Below, one piece after another: positions 8,592 to 17,352 of a stretch of DNA of 64,000 bases. The stretch is from the NCBI GenBank assembly GCA_002425705.1, contig DIMT01000034.1, positions 26,429 through 90,428 of the forward strand, given 5' to 3'. The DNA comes from Firmicutes bacterium UBA5559 (GTDB lineage Bacteria; Bacillota; Clostridia; Peptostreptococcales; Anaerovoracaceae). The notes under the pieces are model-generated. The model was given only the letters and a program-made list of their open reading frames with translations, was not told the origin of the DNA and ran no database searches. Made by a program: the position numbers and the translations under genes. The stretch's first letter is position 1. The number at the start of each line of letters is the position of its first letter.

Positions 8592-8924
8592 TCAGGTGTG
8601 GATTCTGGCATGGATCTGGCTCGCTATTTTATAAAGCCGCTGGACCCCGTTTTCCAGCCGGTAGTAATGAACGAGATAAAACAGGACCAGAATCATCAGC
8701 AGGATGGCCATTACTCCAAATAAAGGGTTTTGCAGCAATAGAAACCCAAGAGCCGAAAGAATCAGCACGAAACTGATGAACAGGGTGACCAATAGATGAA
8801 CCAGCCGCTCATGGCTGAGCCAGGCGATCTGGACCTTAGCGTACTCAAAGGTCTCCACCAGATTTTTATCATCTTTCAGAGCGCTCAGAAGAATTTTTTC
8901 TTGTTCCAGCAAGTATTTAACCAT
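8592..8924 (-). CDS. Small membrane protein, unknown function
   Basis: A 110-residue protein starting MVKYLLEQEKILL. This start was chosen because AGGGAGGTG lies a few bases ahead of the ATG at 8924; a longer frame upstream lacks such a site. A hydrophobic stretch of about 45 residues in the middle (VHLLVTLFISFVLILSALGF, continuing to about residue 85) would make two membrane helices. Cytoplasmic-looking ends flank it, the C-terminal one basic. It converges with the preceding gene and is divergent from rtcB. I do not recognise the family. Confidence 0.65.
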   Translation of the reverse strand: MVKYLLEQEKILLSALKDDKNLVETFEYAKVQIAWLSHERLVHLLVTLFISFVLILSALGFLLLQNPLFGVMAILLMILVLFYLVHYYRLENGVQRLYKIASQIHARIHT

Positions 8925-9133
8925 TCTTTCACCTCCCTTAATCCTCAGCATATAGCATGCGATTATCCTTAATAGTTTATTATACTTCATTTTCATTGGA
9001 CGCTCATCCCTGTGGGCGTATTTTTTTGTTCTTTAATGGGATTTATGTCGGAAAAGGTAAAAAAGGAGGAAGGCGAAATTCATTATTTGTCTCATGGAAA
9101 GATTATAATGAAACCAAAGAAAGGAAGATAGGC

Positions 9134-10381
9134 ATGTTTACCATCTACGATCCAAAAGAACAACGATGGCCGATAAAAGTTTGGCTGGAGAATCGGGACC
9201 AATTGGATGAAACCTGCCTTCAGCAGGCAAAAAACTTATCCAATCTCCCCTTTGCCCGTGAGTGGATTGCCCTGATGCCGGACACCCATTCCGGATTCGG
9301 TATGCCCATAGGAGGGGTTCTGGCTACCGAAGGAGTTCTTGTACCAAACGCAGTAGGGGTGGACATTGGCTGTGGCATGATGTTCCTTCAGACCAGCGTT
9401 CCGGTAGAGCTGCTTAAAAGAGTGGATACACCAAACGGGAAGCTGGCCCAGGCTATAGTCGGGGATATTCTTCGAAATATCCCAACTGGTTTTGAGCATC
9501 ACAAGAAAAAACAGGAATGCAAAGCAGTCAAGGATTTTGAACAAGAGCTGACAGATAGGGATCGAACCGGAATGACCAAAATCTTGATCCCGGAACTGGA
9601 GAATGGCTGCTATCAAATTGGTACTTTAGGATCTGGCAACCACTTCATTGAACTTCAAGCTGATGAAAAGGGATATTTGGGCATTATGGTTCATTCCGGA
9701 TCTCGCAATCTGGGCTATAAAATCTGCAATTTTTTTAATGGATTGGCCAAGGATTTGAATAAGGGAACCCTTCCCCTGGTGCCGCCGGAATGGGATCTGG
9801 CCTATCTGGAAATTGAAAACGAAGCAGGGCAGGAGTATATTCGCTGGATGAACCTGGCCCTGGATTTTGCCAAAGAGAACCGGGAGCGTATGATGGACGT
9901 GGTGGTCACTATCGTAAATCGACAATTGGCGAAGCATGCAGGAGTTAAAAATATTGAACTGTCCGAATCCATCCACTGCCACCATAACTACGCTTCTTTG
10001 GAGCAACATTACGGGAAAAAAGTCTGGGTTCATAGAAAGGGTGCCATCCGAGCGGCCAAAGGTGAATGGGGAATAATCCCGGGAGCCATGGGAGGCCGAT
10101 CCTTTCTGGTTCAGGGAAAAGGAAATCCGGAGAGCTTCTGCTCTTGCTCCCATGGGGCTGGTAGACTGATGAGCCGAACTGAAGCCAAGGAACGGTACAG
10201 TGTCCAGGAAACCCTGGAAGATTTGAATGACCTTGGGGTATTTTTGGGCAAGCAGCGCAAGAAGGATGTGGCAGAAGAATCCCGATTTGCCTATAAGAAT
10301 CTGGATTTTGTGATAGCCAATGAATTAGACCTGATTCAACCCATTCGCAGCCTAAAGACCCTGGCTGTGGTAAAGGGATAG
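9134..10381 (+). CDS. rtcB: RtcB family RNA-splicing ligase
   Basis: The 415-residue product starts MFTIYDPKEQRWPIKVW; the ATG at 9134 follows AAGGAAG at 6 bases. The RtcB hallmarks are present: MPDTHSGFGMPIGGV, NAVGVDIGCGM (metal-binding Asp and Cys), LGSGNHFIE, HSGSRNLG, and the C-terminal FCSCSHGAGRLMSR, which contains the histidine that is guanylated. Family reaction: GTP- and Mn-dependent joining of 2',3'-cyclic phosphate or 3'-phosphate RNA ends to 5'-OH ends, in RNA repair. It stands alone here with no archease partner. The length (415) matches the shorter bacterial RtcB group. Confidence 0.93.
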   Translation: MFTIYDPKEQRWPIKVWLENRDQLDETCLQQAKNLSNLPFAREWIALMPDTHSGFGMPIGGVLATEGVLVPNAVGVDIGCGMMFLQTSVPVELLKRVDTPNGKLAQAIVGDILRNIPTGFEHHKKKQECKAVKDFEQELTDRDRTGMTKILIPELENGCYQIGTLGSGNHFIELQADEKGYLGIMVHSGSRNLGYKICNFFNGLAKDLNKGTLPLVPPEWDLAYLEIENEAGQEYIRWMNLALDFAKENRERMMDVVVTIVNRQLAKHAGVKNIELSESIHCHHNYASLEQHYGKKVWVHRKGAIRAAKGEWGIIPGAMGGRSFLVQGKGNPESFCSCSHGAGRLMSRTEAKERYSVQETLEDLNDLGVFLGKQRKKDVAEESRFAYKNLDFVIANELDLIQPIRSLKTLAVVKG

Positions 10382-10422
10382 GGCTTTTGATGATTTGATC
10401 ATAGGAAAGGAGCCGATGGAAG

Positions 10423-11502
10423 ATGAAACGATTAGCTGTGCTGACAGGAGGCGGAGATTGCCCTGGATTAAATGCGGTAATCCGGGCGATCGTAAAATCA
10501 TCAGCCCTGAAGGGAATCGAAGTGGTAGGTATATGTGACGGATTCCGGGGAGCTGTGGAAGGGGACTTTATCCCTTTGGACGTCAAGAGCGTTTCGGGGA
10601 TTCTGCCCCATGGAGGCACCATCCTGGGGACCACCAATCGGGATAATCCCTTTTCTTATCAGTCAAAACCCGGATCCCAGGAGCCTACAGAGGACCGTTC
10701 CGGAGATGTCCTCCGAAATATTTGTAAACACCAGATTGAGGCATTGCTGGTCATCGGGGGGGACGGAACCCTGTCCATTGCCTCAAAATTTTCAACTCTT
10801 GGCCTATCGGTGGTAGGGATTCCCAAGACCATCGATAATGATGTGATGGCTACCGATTTAACCTTTGGCTTTCAATCGGCAGTCAATTATGCCCAGGAGG
10901 CCTTGGACCGTCTCCATACGACAGCAGAATCCCATCACCGGGTCATGATCCTGGAAGTGATGGGCCGTAATGCCGGGTGGATCGCCCTTCACTCCGGTGT
11001 AGCAGGTGGAGCAGATGTCATTCTCATTCCGGAGATTCCCTATGATATGGATGCCATCGTTCTGGCCATCCGGGCTCGGGTGGAAAAAGGGAAGCGCTTC
11101 AGCATCGTAGTGGCAGCAGAAGGGGCAAAACCGAAAGGCGGAGAGGTGACCATCGAGAAAATCATTAAAGGACGGCCGGAGCCCATCAAGCTGGGTGGCA
11201 TCGGAGCCAGGCTCTGCGGAGAAATAGAAGCACTCACTGGATTGGAGACCAGATCGACGGTTCTCGGCCATCTGCAACGGGGTGGATCGCCTCTGACCGG
11301 TGATCGGCTCCTTTCCACCCGATTTGGCGTGTCAGCCGTGGAAGCCGCCATCCGCGGTCAGTTTGGTCAGATGGTGGCCTTGCAAGGAAATCGTGTTACC
11401 CTTGTGCCCCTGGATGAATCCATCAACCGGCAGAAGCTGATAGCCCCAGACGATGAGCTGCTCTTTGCTGCCCGAAGCATAGGGATTTGTATGGGGGACT
11501 GA
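10423..11502 (+). CDS. pfkA: 6-phosphofructokinase
   Basis: A 359-residue PfkA-family kinase. Motifs are the N-terminal GGGDCPGLNAVIR, the nucleotide-site GGDGTLSIA, the catalytic PKTIDNDV, and MGRNAGWIAL for fructose-6-phosphate binding. The residue equivalent to E. coli Gly104 is G (GGDGT), the ATP-type residue, while that equivalent to Gly124 is K (PKTIDND), as in group III enzymes. From family knowledge this combination predicts ATP use. It catalyses the committed step of glycolysis. GGAAAGGAG lies upstream of the start. A perfect hairpin follows the stop at about 40 bp. Confidence 0.93.
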   Translation: MKRLAVLTGGGDCPGLNAVIRAIVKSSALKGIEVVGICDGFRGAVEGDFIPLDVKSVSGILPHGGTILGTTNRDNPFSYQSKPGSQEPTEDRSGDVLRNICKHQIEALLVIGGDGTLSIASKFSTLGLSVVGIPKTIDNDVMATDLTFGFQSAVNYAQEALDRLHTTAESHHRVMILEVMGRNAGWIALHSGVAGGADVILIPEIPYDMDAIVLAIRARVEKGKRFSIVVAAEGAKPKGGEVTIEKIIKGRPEPIKLGGIGARLCGEIEALTGLETRSTVLGHLQRGGSPLTGDRLLSTRFGVSAVEAAIRGQFGQMVALQGNRVTLVPLDESINRQKLIAPDDELLFAARSIGICMGD

Positions 11503-11539
11503 GGGGCACCATTGGCCCATGGCATAAGTAATAAAGTGA

Positions 11540-11564
11540 GATCCTCGATTTTAAATCGAGGATC
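11540..11564 (+). terminator. Perfect hairpin after pfkA
   Basis: A 12-bp perfect inverted repeat (GATCCTCGATTT / AAATCGAGGATC) with a single central base follows pfkA and precedes a short T-rich run. It could act as the pfkA terminator. The hairpin and the following 35 bases recur at 36974-37033, so it is also part of a dispersed repeat. Confidence 0.6.
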
Positions 11565-11599
11565 TTCTGTTAAAATAACCAGTTAAGGAAATTAGCATA
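11540..11599 (+). repeat. Dispersed 60-bp hairpin repeat, copy A
   Basis: This 60-bp segment aligns without gaps to 36974-37033 (45 of 60 identical by my count). It consists of a 25-bp near-perfect palindrome followed by 35 bases with the conserved core AGGAAATT then GCATA. It lies between pfkA and the Fnr-type promoter of the next operon. Confidence 0.6.
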
Positions 11600-11602
11600 T
11601 TC

Positions 11603-11644
11603 TTGACCCAGGTCAATTTCTTCTTTGTGCTTCCATGCTAAACT
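11603..11644 (+). promoter_or_regulatory. Fnr/Crp-family class II promoter
   Basis: TTGACC-CA-GGTCAA at 11603-11616 is a perfect dyad of the TTGA-N6-TCAA type. An extended -10 (TGC then TAAACT, 11636-11644) follows. If transcription starts at 11651, the dyad is centred at -41.5, the class II activator position. The site type matches Crp/Fnr-superfamily regulators of oxygen or nitric-oxide response. The genes behind it fit nitrosative or metal stress. Confidence 0.75.
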
Positions 11645-11719
11645 GAAAACAATCAATAAGTTTGAACGTGAACTTTAGATCAATTTAGATGAAAGAAGAT
11701 GGAAGAAGAGGATAGAGAC

Positions 11720-12007
11720 ATGGATAATATAGAAATCATGACAAATTTAAAGACATTGGAGCAGTATGTACCCATCGTAGACCGGGTGCATGGAGGAACT
11801 CATCCGGTATTTCACGAGGTTCGCAGCCTGTTTGAGGCAATAAACAGCAAAATTAAGGAAGCTGGCTCCGGTGCGCCGGAACTGACTGAGGAGTTTGCTA
11901 AACTCCGTGGAATCACAGGCAACTATACCATTCCCGAAGACGTATGCGAAGCCTATGAAGCGGTTTACCGGATGTTGGGAGAACTGGATAAAGCTTATAG
12001 CAAATAA
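11720..12007 (+). CDS. Small RIC/hemerythrin-like protein
   Basis: A 95-residue helical protein starting MDNIEIMTNL. The ATG at 11720 follows AGAGGATAG; an in-frame ATG at 11699 would add 7 residues. The segment VDRVHGGTHPVFHEVRSLFE resembles the first helix pair of di-iron iron-sulfur-cluster-repair proteins (YtfE/ScdA/RIC). The second half with its HxxxE ligands is missing, so this is a half-size relative. Fnr-type control upstream and a metal ATPase 13 bp downstream support a stress role. Whether it binds iron is not shown. Confidence 0.65.
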   Translation: MDNIEIMTNLKTLEQYVPIVDRVHGGTHPVFHEVRSLFEAINSKIKEAGSGAPELTEEFAKLRGITGNYTIPEDVCEAYEAVYRMLGELDKAYSK

Positions 12008-12020
12008 GAAGGTGAGGGGT

Positions 12021-13883
12021 ATGCAACGATTTATTTTAGGCAAGAAAAACTGGATAGCATTGATTAGTGGCATGCTGATATTCATCGGATTTGTCAGCGA
12101 ACTGGGATTTCATCGAGAACCCATCGCTTTTTGGGCTTTTGCGATAGCTTCCCTGATGGGGGTGGCTCCCATAGCAATCCAGGCCTATCAAGCCTTAAGG
12201 GTAAAGGTGGTCAGCATTGATGTGCTGGTTACCATCGCCGTAATGGGGGCATTCCTGATCAAGAACCTGGAAGAATCGGCTGTGGTCACCTTCCTGTTCC
12301 TGTTCGGGGCATACCTGGAACAGCGCACCTTAAACAAGACTCGGTCTGCCATCAAAGAGCTGACGGAAATGGCTCCTGTCAGTGCTTTAAAGCAGATGGA
12401 AAGCGGAGAATTTGAACAAGTGGAAGTGGATGAGGTGGATGTTGGAGACATTTTGCTGGTCAAAACTGGGGCGAAAGTTCCGGTGGACGGAACGGTCCTG
12501 TCCGGCGAGGGAACCATCAATGAAGCCAGCATTACCGGAGAATCGCTTCCGGTGACCAAGGAAAAGGGGTCCGGAGTCTATGCGGGAACCATTCTGGAAA
12601 ACGGTACGCTCCAGATCCTTGCTGACCGGGTAGGAGAAGACACCACCTTCGGTAAGATCATCGAGCTGGTGGAAGAAGCTCAGGATTCCAAGTCGGAAGC
12701 AGAACGGTTCATTGACCGGTTTTCCAAATATTATACCCCAGGTGTATTGGCGCTGGCGATCATCGTCTGGCTGATTTCCAGGGATGTGGAGCTGGCTATC
12801 ACGATTTTAGTACTGGGATGCCCGGGAGCTCTGGTCATCGGAGTGCCGGTGTCCAACGTGGCCGGCATTGGAAACGGTGCCCGCCATGGGGTGTTGCTAA
12901 AGGGCAGTGAAGTCATCCATGATTTCAGCAAAGTCGACACCATGGTTTTCGACAAGACCGGCACCCTGACCGCCGGGAATCCGGAGGTAGCGGATAAGGA
13001 AATCTACGGGGATCACGGAAAAGAATTGCTGGGATACCTGGCAAGCATCGAGAAGGAATCGGATCATCCTCTGGCCAAAGCCGTCGTCAACTATCTGGGA
13101 GATGTCCCATACTATGAGATTGAAAAGACCGACGTGATAAAGGGAGGGGGCATCGTGGCCCTTATTGACGGACATCGGGTGGCCGTGGGCAATCCGGCGT
13201 TGATGGATCAGGAGCAGGTTCACCTTAGTGAAAAAGCCCGGAAGGACATTGCCAGGTTTGAAGCCAACGGGAACTCCCTGGTTTTGACCGCTGTGGATGG
13301 AGAACTGAAGGTGATTCTCGGGATTCGAGACCAGATTCGCCCCGGTGTAAAAGAAGATCTGAAAAAACTAAAGAAGCTTGGCGTTAAAAACCTGGTGGTG
13401 CTCTCCGGAGATAATCAGGGAACGGTAGACTTGGTAGCTCGGGAAATCGGCCTTACAGAAGCCCACGGTCATATGCTGCCGGAGGATAAATCCGCCTATA
13501 TTCAGGATCTGATCGACAAAGGACATATGGTTGCTTTTGTGGGAGACGGCGTCAACGACAGCCCCTCTCTGGCTCTGGCCCAGATTGGAATCGCCATGGG
13601 CAGCGGAACGGATGTGGCCATCGAAACCTCCGACCTGGTATTGATGAACTCCGATTTCAGCCTGCTACCCCACGCTCTGGGGCTGACCAAGGCAACGGCC
13701 CGCAACATGCGTCAAAACATTATCATCGCCGTGGGAGTCGTCCTGGTCCTGCTGGCCAGCGTATTCCTCAGCGAATGGATGAATATGTCCATCGGTATGC
13801 TGGTCCACGAAGCCAGCATTCTGGCAGTTATTTTAAACGGGATGCGGCTCCTGAGCTATAGACTCAAGAAGTTCAATTTATAA
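12021..13883 (+). CDS. P1B-type heavy-metal transporting ATPase with CPG motif
   Basis: A 620-residue P-type ATPase. The ATG at 12021 follows GGTGAGGGG. It has early membrane helices, the actuator motif ITGESLPVTK, a membrane motif CPGALVIGVPVS (Cys267), the phosphorylation site DKTGTLT (Asp311), SDHPLAKAV and the hinge GDGVNDSPSLALA. Most P1B pumps have CPC, CPH, CPS or SPC; CPG is unusual, so the metal cannot be predicted. There is no N-terminal heavy-metal-binding domain. One is encoded separately 50 bp downstream, and a RIC-like gene lies 13 bp upstream, so the three form one operon behind an Fnr-type promoter. Confidence 0.9.
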   Translation: MQRFILGKKNWIALISGMLIFIGFVSELGFHREPIAFWAFAIASLMGVAPIAIQAYQALRVKVVSIDVLVTIAVMGAFLIKNLEESAVVTFLFLFGAYLEQRTLNKTRSAIKELTEMAPVSALKQMESGEFEQVEVDEVDVGDILLVKTGAKVPVDGTVLSGEGTINEASITGESLPVTKEKGSGVYAGTILENGTLQILADRVGEDTTFGKIIELVEEAQDSKSEAERFIDRFSKYYTPGVLALAIIVWLISRDVELAITILVLGCPGALVIGVPVSNVAGIGNGARHGVLLKGSEVIHDFSKVDTMVFDKTGTLTAGNPEVADKEIYGDHGKELLGYLASIEKESDHPLAKAVVNYLGDVPYYEIEKTDVIKGGGIVALIDGHRVAVGNPALMDQEQVHLSEKARKDIARFEANGNSLVLTAVDGELKVILGIRDQIRPGVKEDLKKLKKLGVKNLVVLSGDNQGTVDLVAREIGLTEAHGHMLPEDKSAYIQDLIDKGHMVAFVGDGVNDSPSLALAQIGIAMGSGTDVAIETSDLVLMNSDFSLLPHALGLTKATARNMRQNIIIAVGVVLVLLASVFLSEWMNMSIGMLVHEASILAVILNGMRLLSYRLKKFNL

Positions 13884-13933
13884 AAAAACCATTTGATCGA
13901 TATCGTGTATCTTATAAAAGAGGAGAAAAAACT

Positions 13934-14161
13934 ATGAAAAAAGCAACCATTCAATTAGAGACCCTGGCTTGCCCGTCCTGCGCCATGAAGATTGAGGGAG
14001 CCGCCAAATCCCTGAGCGGGGTGGATAAGGACAGCGTGAAAGTTCTTTTCAATGCCAGCAAGGTCAAATTGGATTTTGATGATTCTCAAACATCCATGAA
14101 AGATGTGGAGAAGGCTATCACCATCCTGGGTTATGAAGTCATCAAATCCCAAGTAAAGTAG
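13934..14161 (+). CDS. Heavy-metal-associated (HMA) domain protein
   Basis: A 75-residue ferredoxin-like HMA domain (MKKATIQLETLACPSCAMKI) with the CPSC metal-binding pair and the typical end GYEVIK. This is the size of CopZ-like chaperones. It directly follows the P-type ATPase, which lacks its own HMA domain, so it is probably the metal donor or sensor for that pump. AGAGGAG precedes the ATG. Which metal it binds is unknown. Confidence 0.88.
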   Translation: MKKATIQLETLACPSCAMKIEGAAKSLSGVDKDSVKVLFNASKVKLDFDDSQTSMKDVEKAITILGYEVIKSQVK

Positions 14162-14166
14162 AATTA

Positions 14167-14802
14167 TTATTTCTCGCGGAGCAGGTCCAGTACTTCCTGG
14201 TCTTCCACCTGATTAAATTCTTCATAATAGGCCCCTACTGCACCCAGGTAGTTGGAATCGATATCCAGAGCAATCAGCTCGTCAGCCATTTTCCGCAGTT
14301 TCTGAGCGGTATCAAAGGGAACCACGGGAATTGCCACCACCACTTTTTTCGTATTTCGTTCCTTCATTTCCTTGATGGCGGCTATCATGGTGAAGCCGGT
14401 GGCGATACCGTCATCCACGATGATGGCGATTTTTCCAGCCGGATCCCGGCGGGGTTTATCCCCCAGATACTCTTTTCTGCGCCGGCGGATTTCCTGGCGG
14501 ACCTGGCTAAGCTCCCGCTGGAACCATTCCGGATCAACTTTGCTGATCTCATTGGGATTGCAGATGGGCTCCCCTTCTTCCGCTACGGCACAGATGGCGT
14601 ATTCCGGATTCATGGGATGGCCGATTTTCTTCGTAATCACCAGATCCAGCGGTGCCTGAAGCTGGTCGGCGATTACCCTTCCCAGGACCACTCCCCCCCG
14701 GGGCAGGGCATAGACGATAACATCTTGATCTTTGTATTGCATCAAAGCCTCTCCAAGCCGGATGCCGGCATCCTTTCTGTCTTTAAAATACACTGGAATC
14801 AT
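14167..14802 (-). CDS. Phosphoribosyltransferase family protein
   Basis: A 211-residue protein with a type I PRTase fold. The PRPP loop is IAIIVDDGIATGFTM (two acidic residues then GIATG), and the N-terminal region has VIVYALPRGGVVLG. The family includes stand-alone cytoplasmic proteins of unknown substrate. An arginine- and lysine-rich helix (EIRRRRKEYLGDK) lies mid-protein. It converges on the HMA gene with only 5 bp between stops. GGAGA precedes the start at 14802. Confidence 0.85.
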   Translation of the reverse strand: MIPVYFKDRKDAGIRLGEALMQYKDQDVIVYALPRGGVVLGRVIADQLQAPLDLVITKKIGHPMNPEYAICAVAEEGEPICNPNEISKVDPEWFQRELSQVRQEIRRRRKEYLGDKPRRDPAGKIAIIVDDGIATGFTMIAAIKEMKERNTKKVVVAIPVVPFDTAQKLRKMADELIALDIDSNYLGAVGAYYEEFNQVEDQEVLDLLREK

Positions 14803-15011
14803 CTCCCTTCTCCTTTATTATTTCACAGCATTTTCCTGAAAACTATGGGACTTCACCGACAGCTATCGCCATTTTCCCCTTGACTATTGTATTGTAGGAA
14901 ATTTCATGGTATTGAGTGAACTTATTTACAAAAAACCCTCAATAGTGTAAGATTTTCTCAACAATGCGCGAAAAAGGTGTTCAAGAGAATATCTTAGAAG
15001 GAGGAAATTAT

Positions 15012-16526
15012 ATGAAATCCAAAATAGCCCTGCTCTTAATCTTTGTGATGGTCTTCAGTCTGGCAGCCTGTGGCGGGCAGTCGGAATCCGGCGACACAGA
15101 TCGGAACCAGGTAATACGGGAAATAGAGCCTCCGGTATTACAGACGGGAAATGAAGCCACGGCGATTGCGCTCAAACAGTATATCTATGCCCGGTTGCTG
15201 ACCGAACATCTTGCCACCGAAGGTTTTGCTCAACTTTCAGAAACAGAACGAAAAGGGATGATGGATGAGCTGGTGGCTGCCTGGGAGGCTGCTGCAGAGT
15301 TCACTGCCAGTGCCGAGAAACTAACCGAACAGGCAGTGATGGAACTTGAAAATACCGCCTCCCTTTCAATTCCAGGGAAAATGCCGTTCTCTTTTCTGGC
15401 AGTTGCCTATGCTGCAGATGAAGCCAAGGACTTTGATCAAAAGGCCTGGGCAGAAAAACTGACAAAGCAATACGATGCCCTCAAAGGAGCCAAACGCTAC
15501 AACCAGCTGGCAAAACAGCTTGGAGTAGATGCCAGGACCGCTTATGAACAGATGACCCTCGCTCAGGAGATTATCCACAAGGGCGCCATGGCGGATGCGG
15601 ATTGGAACAATAAGGTAGTCAACATTCTTCAGGCCACCAAGACAACGTCAAAAGTAGCAGTTTTCGGATTATCCCTTGTTGCTACAGGAGGGGCAAGTGT
15701 TTCCGTATTGGAGGGGGCTGGATTTATCGCAAGTGGAATCGAATGTGTCATTGAAGTGGCAGACACCAGCAGCACCATCATCTTGGGAGAGAAGAACAAA
15801 GTATCTGTTGGATTCAATGAGTTAAAGAAAGTGACGGCACCGGTCACATCCGTGATTGGACTTCTGAATTTCGATGTGGCTAATCTGAAAGAGAGAACAA
15901 AAGGAACGGGAGACGCACTAATATATATCAGCGATTCTGTCCTGGACTTGGTATTTGAAAATAAAGTACTGGGGATGGAGATATCTACTTCAAAGGATGG
16001 AAAGGTCGCTATCAATGGACAGACCATCGATGTTACGGGCATGGGAACAGAGGCGGTGAAGTCTGCCCTTGAAGAGGCTGGGTTCCCCCTTCCCGATGCT
16101 CCAATGGAAGTTCTGGAGCTGATTCGGAACGCCTGGGATCCGGACATTGAAGTCATGAGAGCCCAAATGGGGGCTTTGACGGCAGGCCTTACGGAGGAAG
16201 TTTCAGAGGAACCACCGGTGCTGGTTGTAGGGAGCATTTTCGGCAGCTATAGCTATACCATGACTTATCAGGATGGGGAAGTGGACACAGGAACCTGTAC
16301 CATTGAAGATAACGGGGATGGGACCATTGCATGGATATCAGATGACATGGATATAACCACTCTGTATTATGAAGAAGGTTCCCGACGAATCTATTACTCC
16401 GGTGATGGCTTGAATCTGGAAATTCTGTTTACTTCCGGTCTTGGAGGCGTGAAGGGAACTGGACGGATGTATGGAACCTTCTGGGATTCCCCGATTGATG
16501 TCAGCATTGATATGACCAAACAATAG
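15012..16526 (+). CDS. Large lipoprotein of unknown function
   Basis: A 504-residue protein with a lipoprotein signal (MKSKIALLLIFVMVFSLAAC, lipobox LAAC, Cys20). The ATG at 15012 follows AGAAGGAGG; a longer in-frame upstream start has no such site. The mature part is alpha-rich up to about residue 380. A small hydrophobic glycine-rich stretch (about 215-250) could be membrane-active or buried. A C-terminal beta domain (SIFGSYSYTMTYQDGEVD onward) resembles generic lipocalin-like or copper-resistance sheets. I do not recognise the family. A terminator follows. Confidence 0.75.
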   Translation: MKSKIALLLIFVMVFSLAACGGQSESGDTDRNQVIREIEPPVLQTGNEATAIALKQYIYARLLTEHLATEGFAQLSETERKGMMDELVAAWEAAAEFTASAEKLTEQAVMELENTASLSIPGKMPFSFLAVAYAADEAKDFDQKAWAEKLTKQYDALKGAKRYNQLAKQLGVDARTAYEQMTLAQEIIHKGAMADADWNNKVVNILQATKTTSKVAVFGLSLVATGGASVSVLEGAGFIASGIECVIEVADTSSTIILGEKNKVSVGFNELKKVTAPVTSVIGLLNFDVANLKERTKGTGDALIYISDSVLDLVFENKVLGMEISTSKDGKVAINGQTIDVTGMGTEAVKSALEEAGFPLPDAPMEVLELIRNAWDPDIEVMRAQMGALTAGLTEEVSEEPPVLVVGSIFGSYSYTMTYQDGEVDTGTCTIEDNGDGTIAWISDDMDITTLYYEEGSRRIYYSGDGLNLEILFTSGLGGVKGTGRMYGTFWDSPIDVSIDMTKQ

Positions 16527-16536
16527 AAAAACAATA

Positions 16537-16583
16537 AAAACCTCGCATAATTCAAGTTCGTATATTGGATTGTGCGAGGTTTT
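16537..16583 (+). terminator. Intrinsic terminator after lipoprotein gene
   Basis: An 11-bp perfect stem AAAACCTCGCA / TGCGAGGTTTT with a loop of about 25 bases starts 10 bp after the stop codon. The A-rich left arm and T-rich right arm suggest it can work in both directions. Confidence 0.7.
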
Positions 16584-16641
16584 GTGTTAGGGTTGAAACT
16601 AGGAAAGCACTATTCTCCAAAGTAATGATAGGAGCATGGAT

Positions 16642-17310
16642 ATGAAAAGAATTGCTGGATTTGTGGTTCTTGTGTTAATGATATCAGCCTTCAGTGGCTG
16701 CATCAGTTCTGATCCGAGCCGCCCTGACGGGAATTCCGAAGCAACGGAAAACCGATACAGTGAACTGGAAATCCGGGAATATGAGGGTACCCGTCTGGAC
16801 CCCTCCGTAGGTCCCAGAGACAATTCGATTGCCGGCATACAGCATGTGGAACTGGAAGGATATACCTTGAAAATAACAGGGTTGGTGCAGGAAGAACAGT
16901 CCCTCACCTATGAGGAAGTCCTGGCAATGCCAGCAGCTGAAAAACTCATTACCCTGCACTGTGTCGAGGGCTGGGAGGCTACGGTTTTATGGAAAGGAAC
17001 CAGTCTTGGGGACCTTATTCAGCTTGCAGAAGCGGATCAGAAAGCCGATACCGTTATTTTTCACTGCGTGGACGGGTACACTACTTCCATGTCCCTGGCA
17101 GATATTATGGACCGGAATATGATTTTGGCCTATTCATCCAATGGGATTCCCCTTCCCCCAGCCCTGGGATTTCCTTTCATCGTAGTGGCAGAGGATAAAT
17201 GGGGGTACAAATGGGCTAGGTGGGTCGATGCAATAATACTTTCCAGTGACACGGAGTACAAAGGATACTGGGAGGAGCGAGGATACAGCAACGAGGCAGA
17301 TTTACCATAA
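16642..17310 (+). CDS. Lipoprotein with sulfite-oxidase-type molybdopterin-binding fold
   Basis: A 222-residue product. The ATG at 16642 is chosen over one at 16636 because GGAG is 7 bases before it. The signal ends in FSGC, so the protein is a lipid-anchored extracytoplasmic protein. Residues about 80-200 match the oxidoreductase molybdopterin-binding (SUOX/YedY-like) fold: LTYEEVLAMPA, then TLHCVEGW with the candidate Mo-ligand cysteine, then PLPPALGFPFIVVAEDKWGYKW. Family knowledge: these are Moco oxidoreductases or cofactor-less relatives. There is no twin-arginine signal, although Moco proteins are usually exported folded, so cofactor binding is doubtful. Confidence 0.8.
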   Translation: MKRIAGFVVLVLMISAFSGCISSDPSRPDGNSEATENRYSELEIREYEGTRLDPSVGPRDNSIAGIQHVELEGYTLKITGLVQEEQSLTYEEVLAMPAAEKLITLHCVEGWEATVLWKGTSLGDLIQLAEADQKADTVIFHCVDGYTTSMSLADIMDRNMILAYSSNGIPLPPALGFPFIVVAEDKWGYKWARWVDAIILSSDTEYKGYWEERGYSNEADLP

Positions 17311-17352
17311 GGGTATAAAATAGCAGAATAAGGAGCAGGAAAGGAAACCATA

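Noticed and set aside
8957..9133. Longer N-terminus for RtcB
   Set aside because: The extra 59 residues do not resemble RtcB, whereas the ATG at 9134 has an RBS and a family-like start.
11895..12020. Longer N-terminus for the P-type ATPase
   Set aside because: It would overlap the RIC-like gene and has no RBS; the ATG at 12021 follows GGTGAGGGG.
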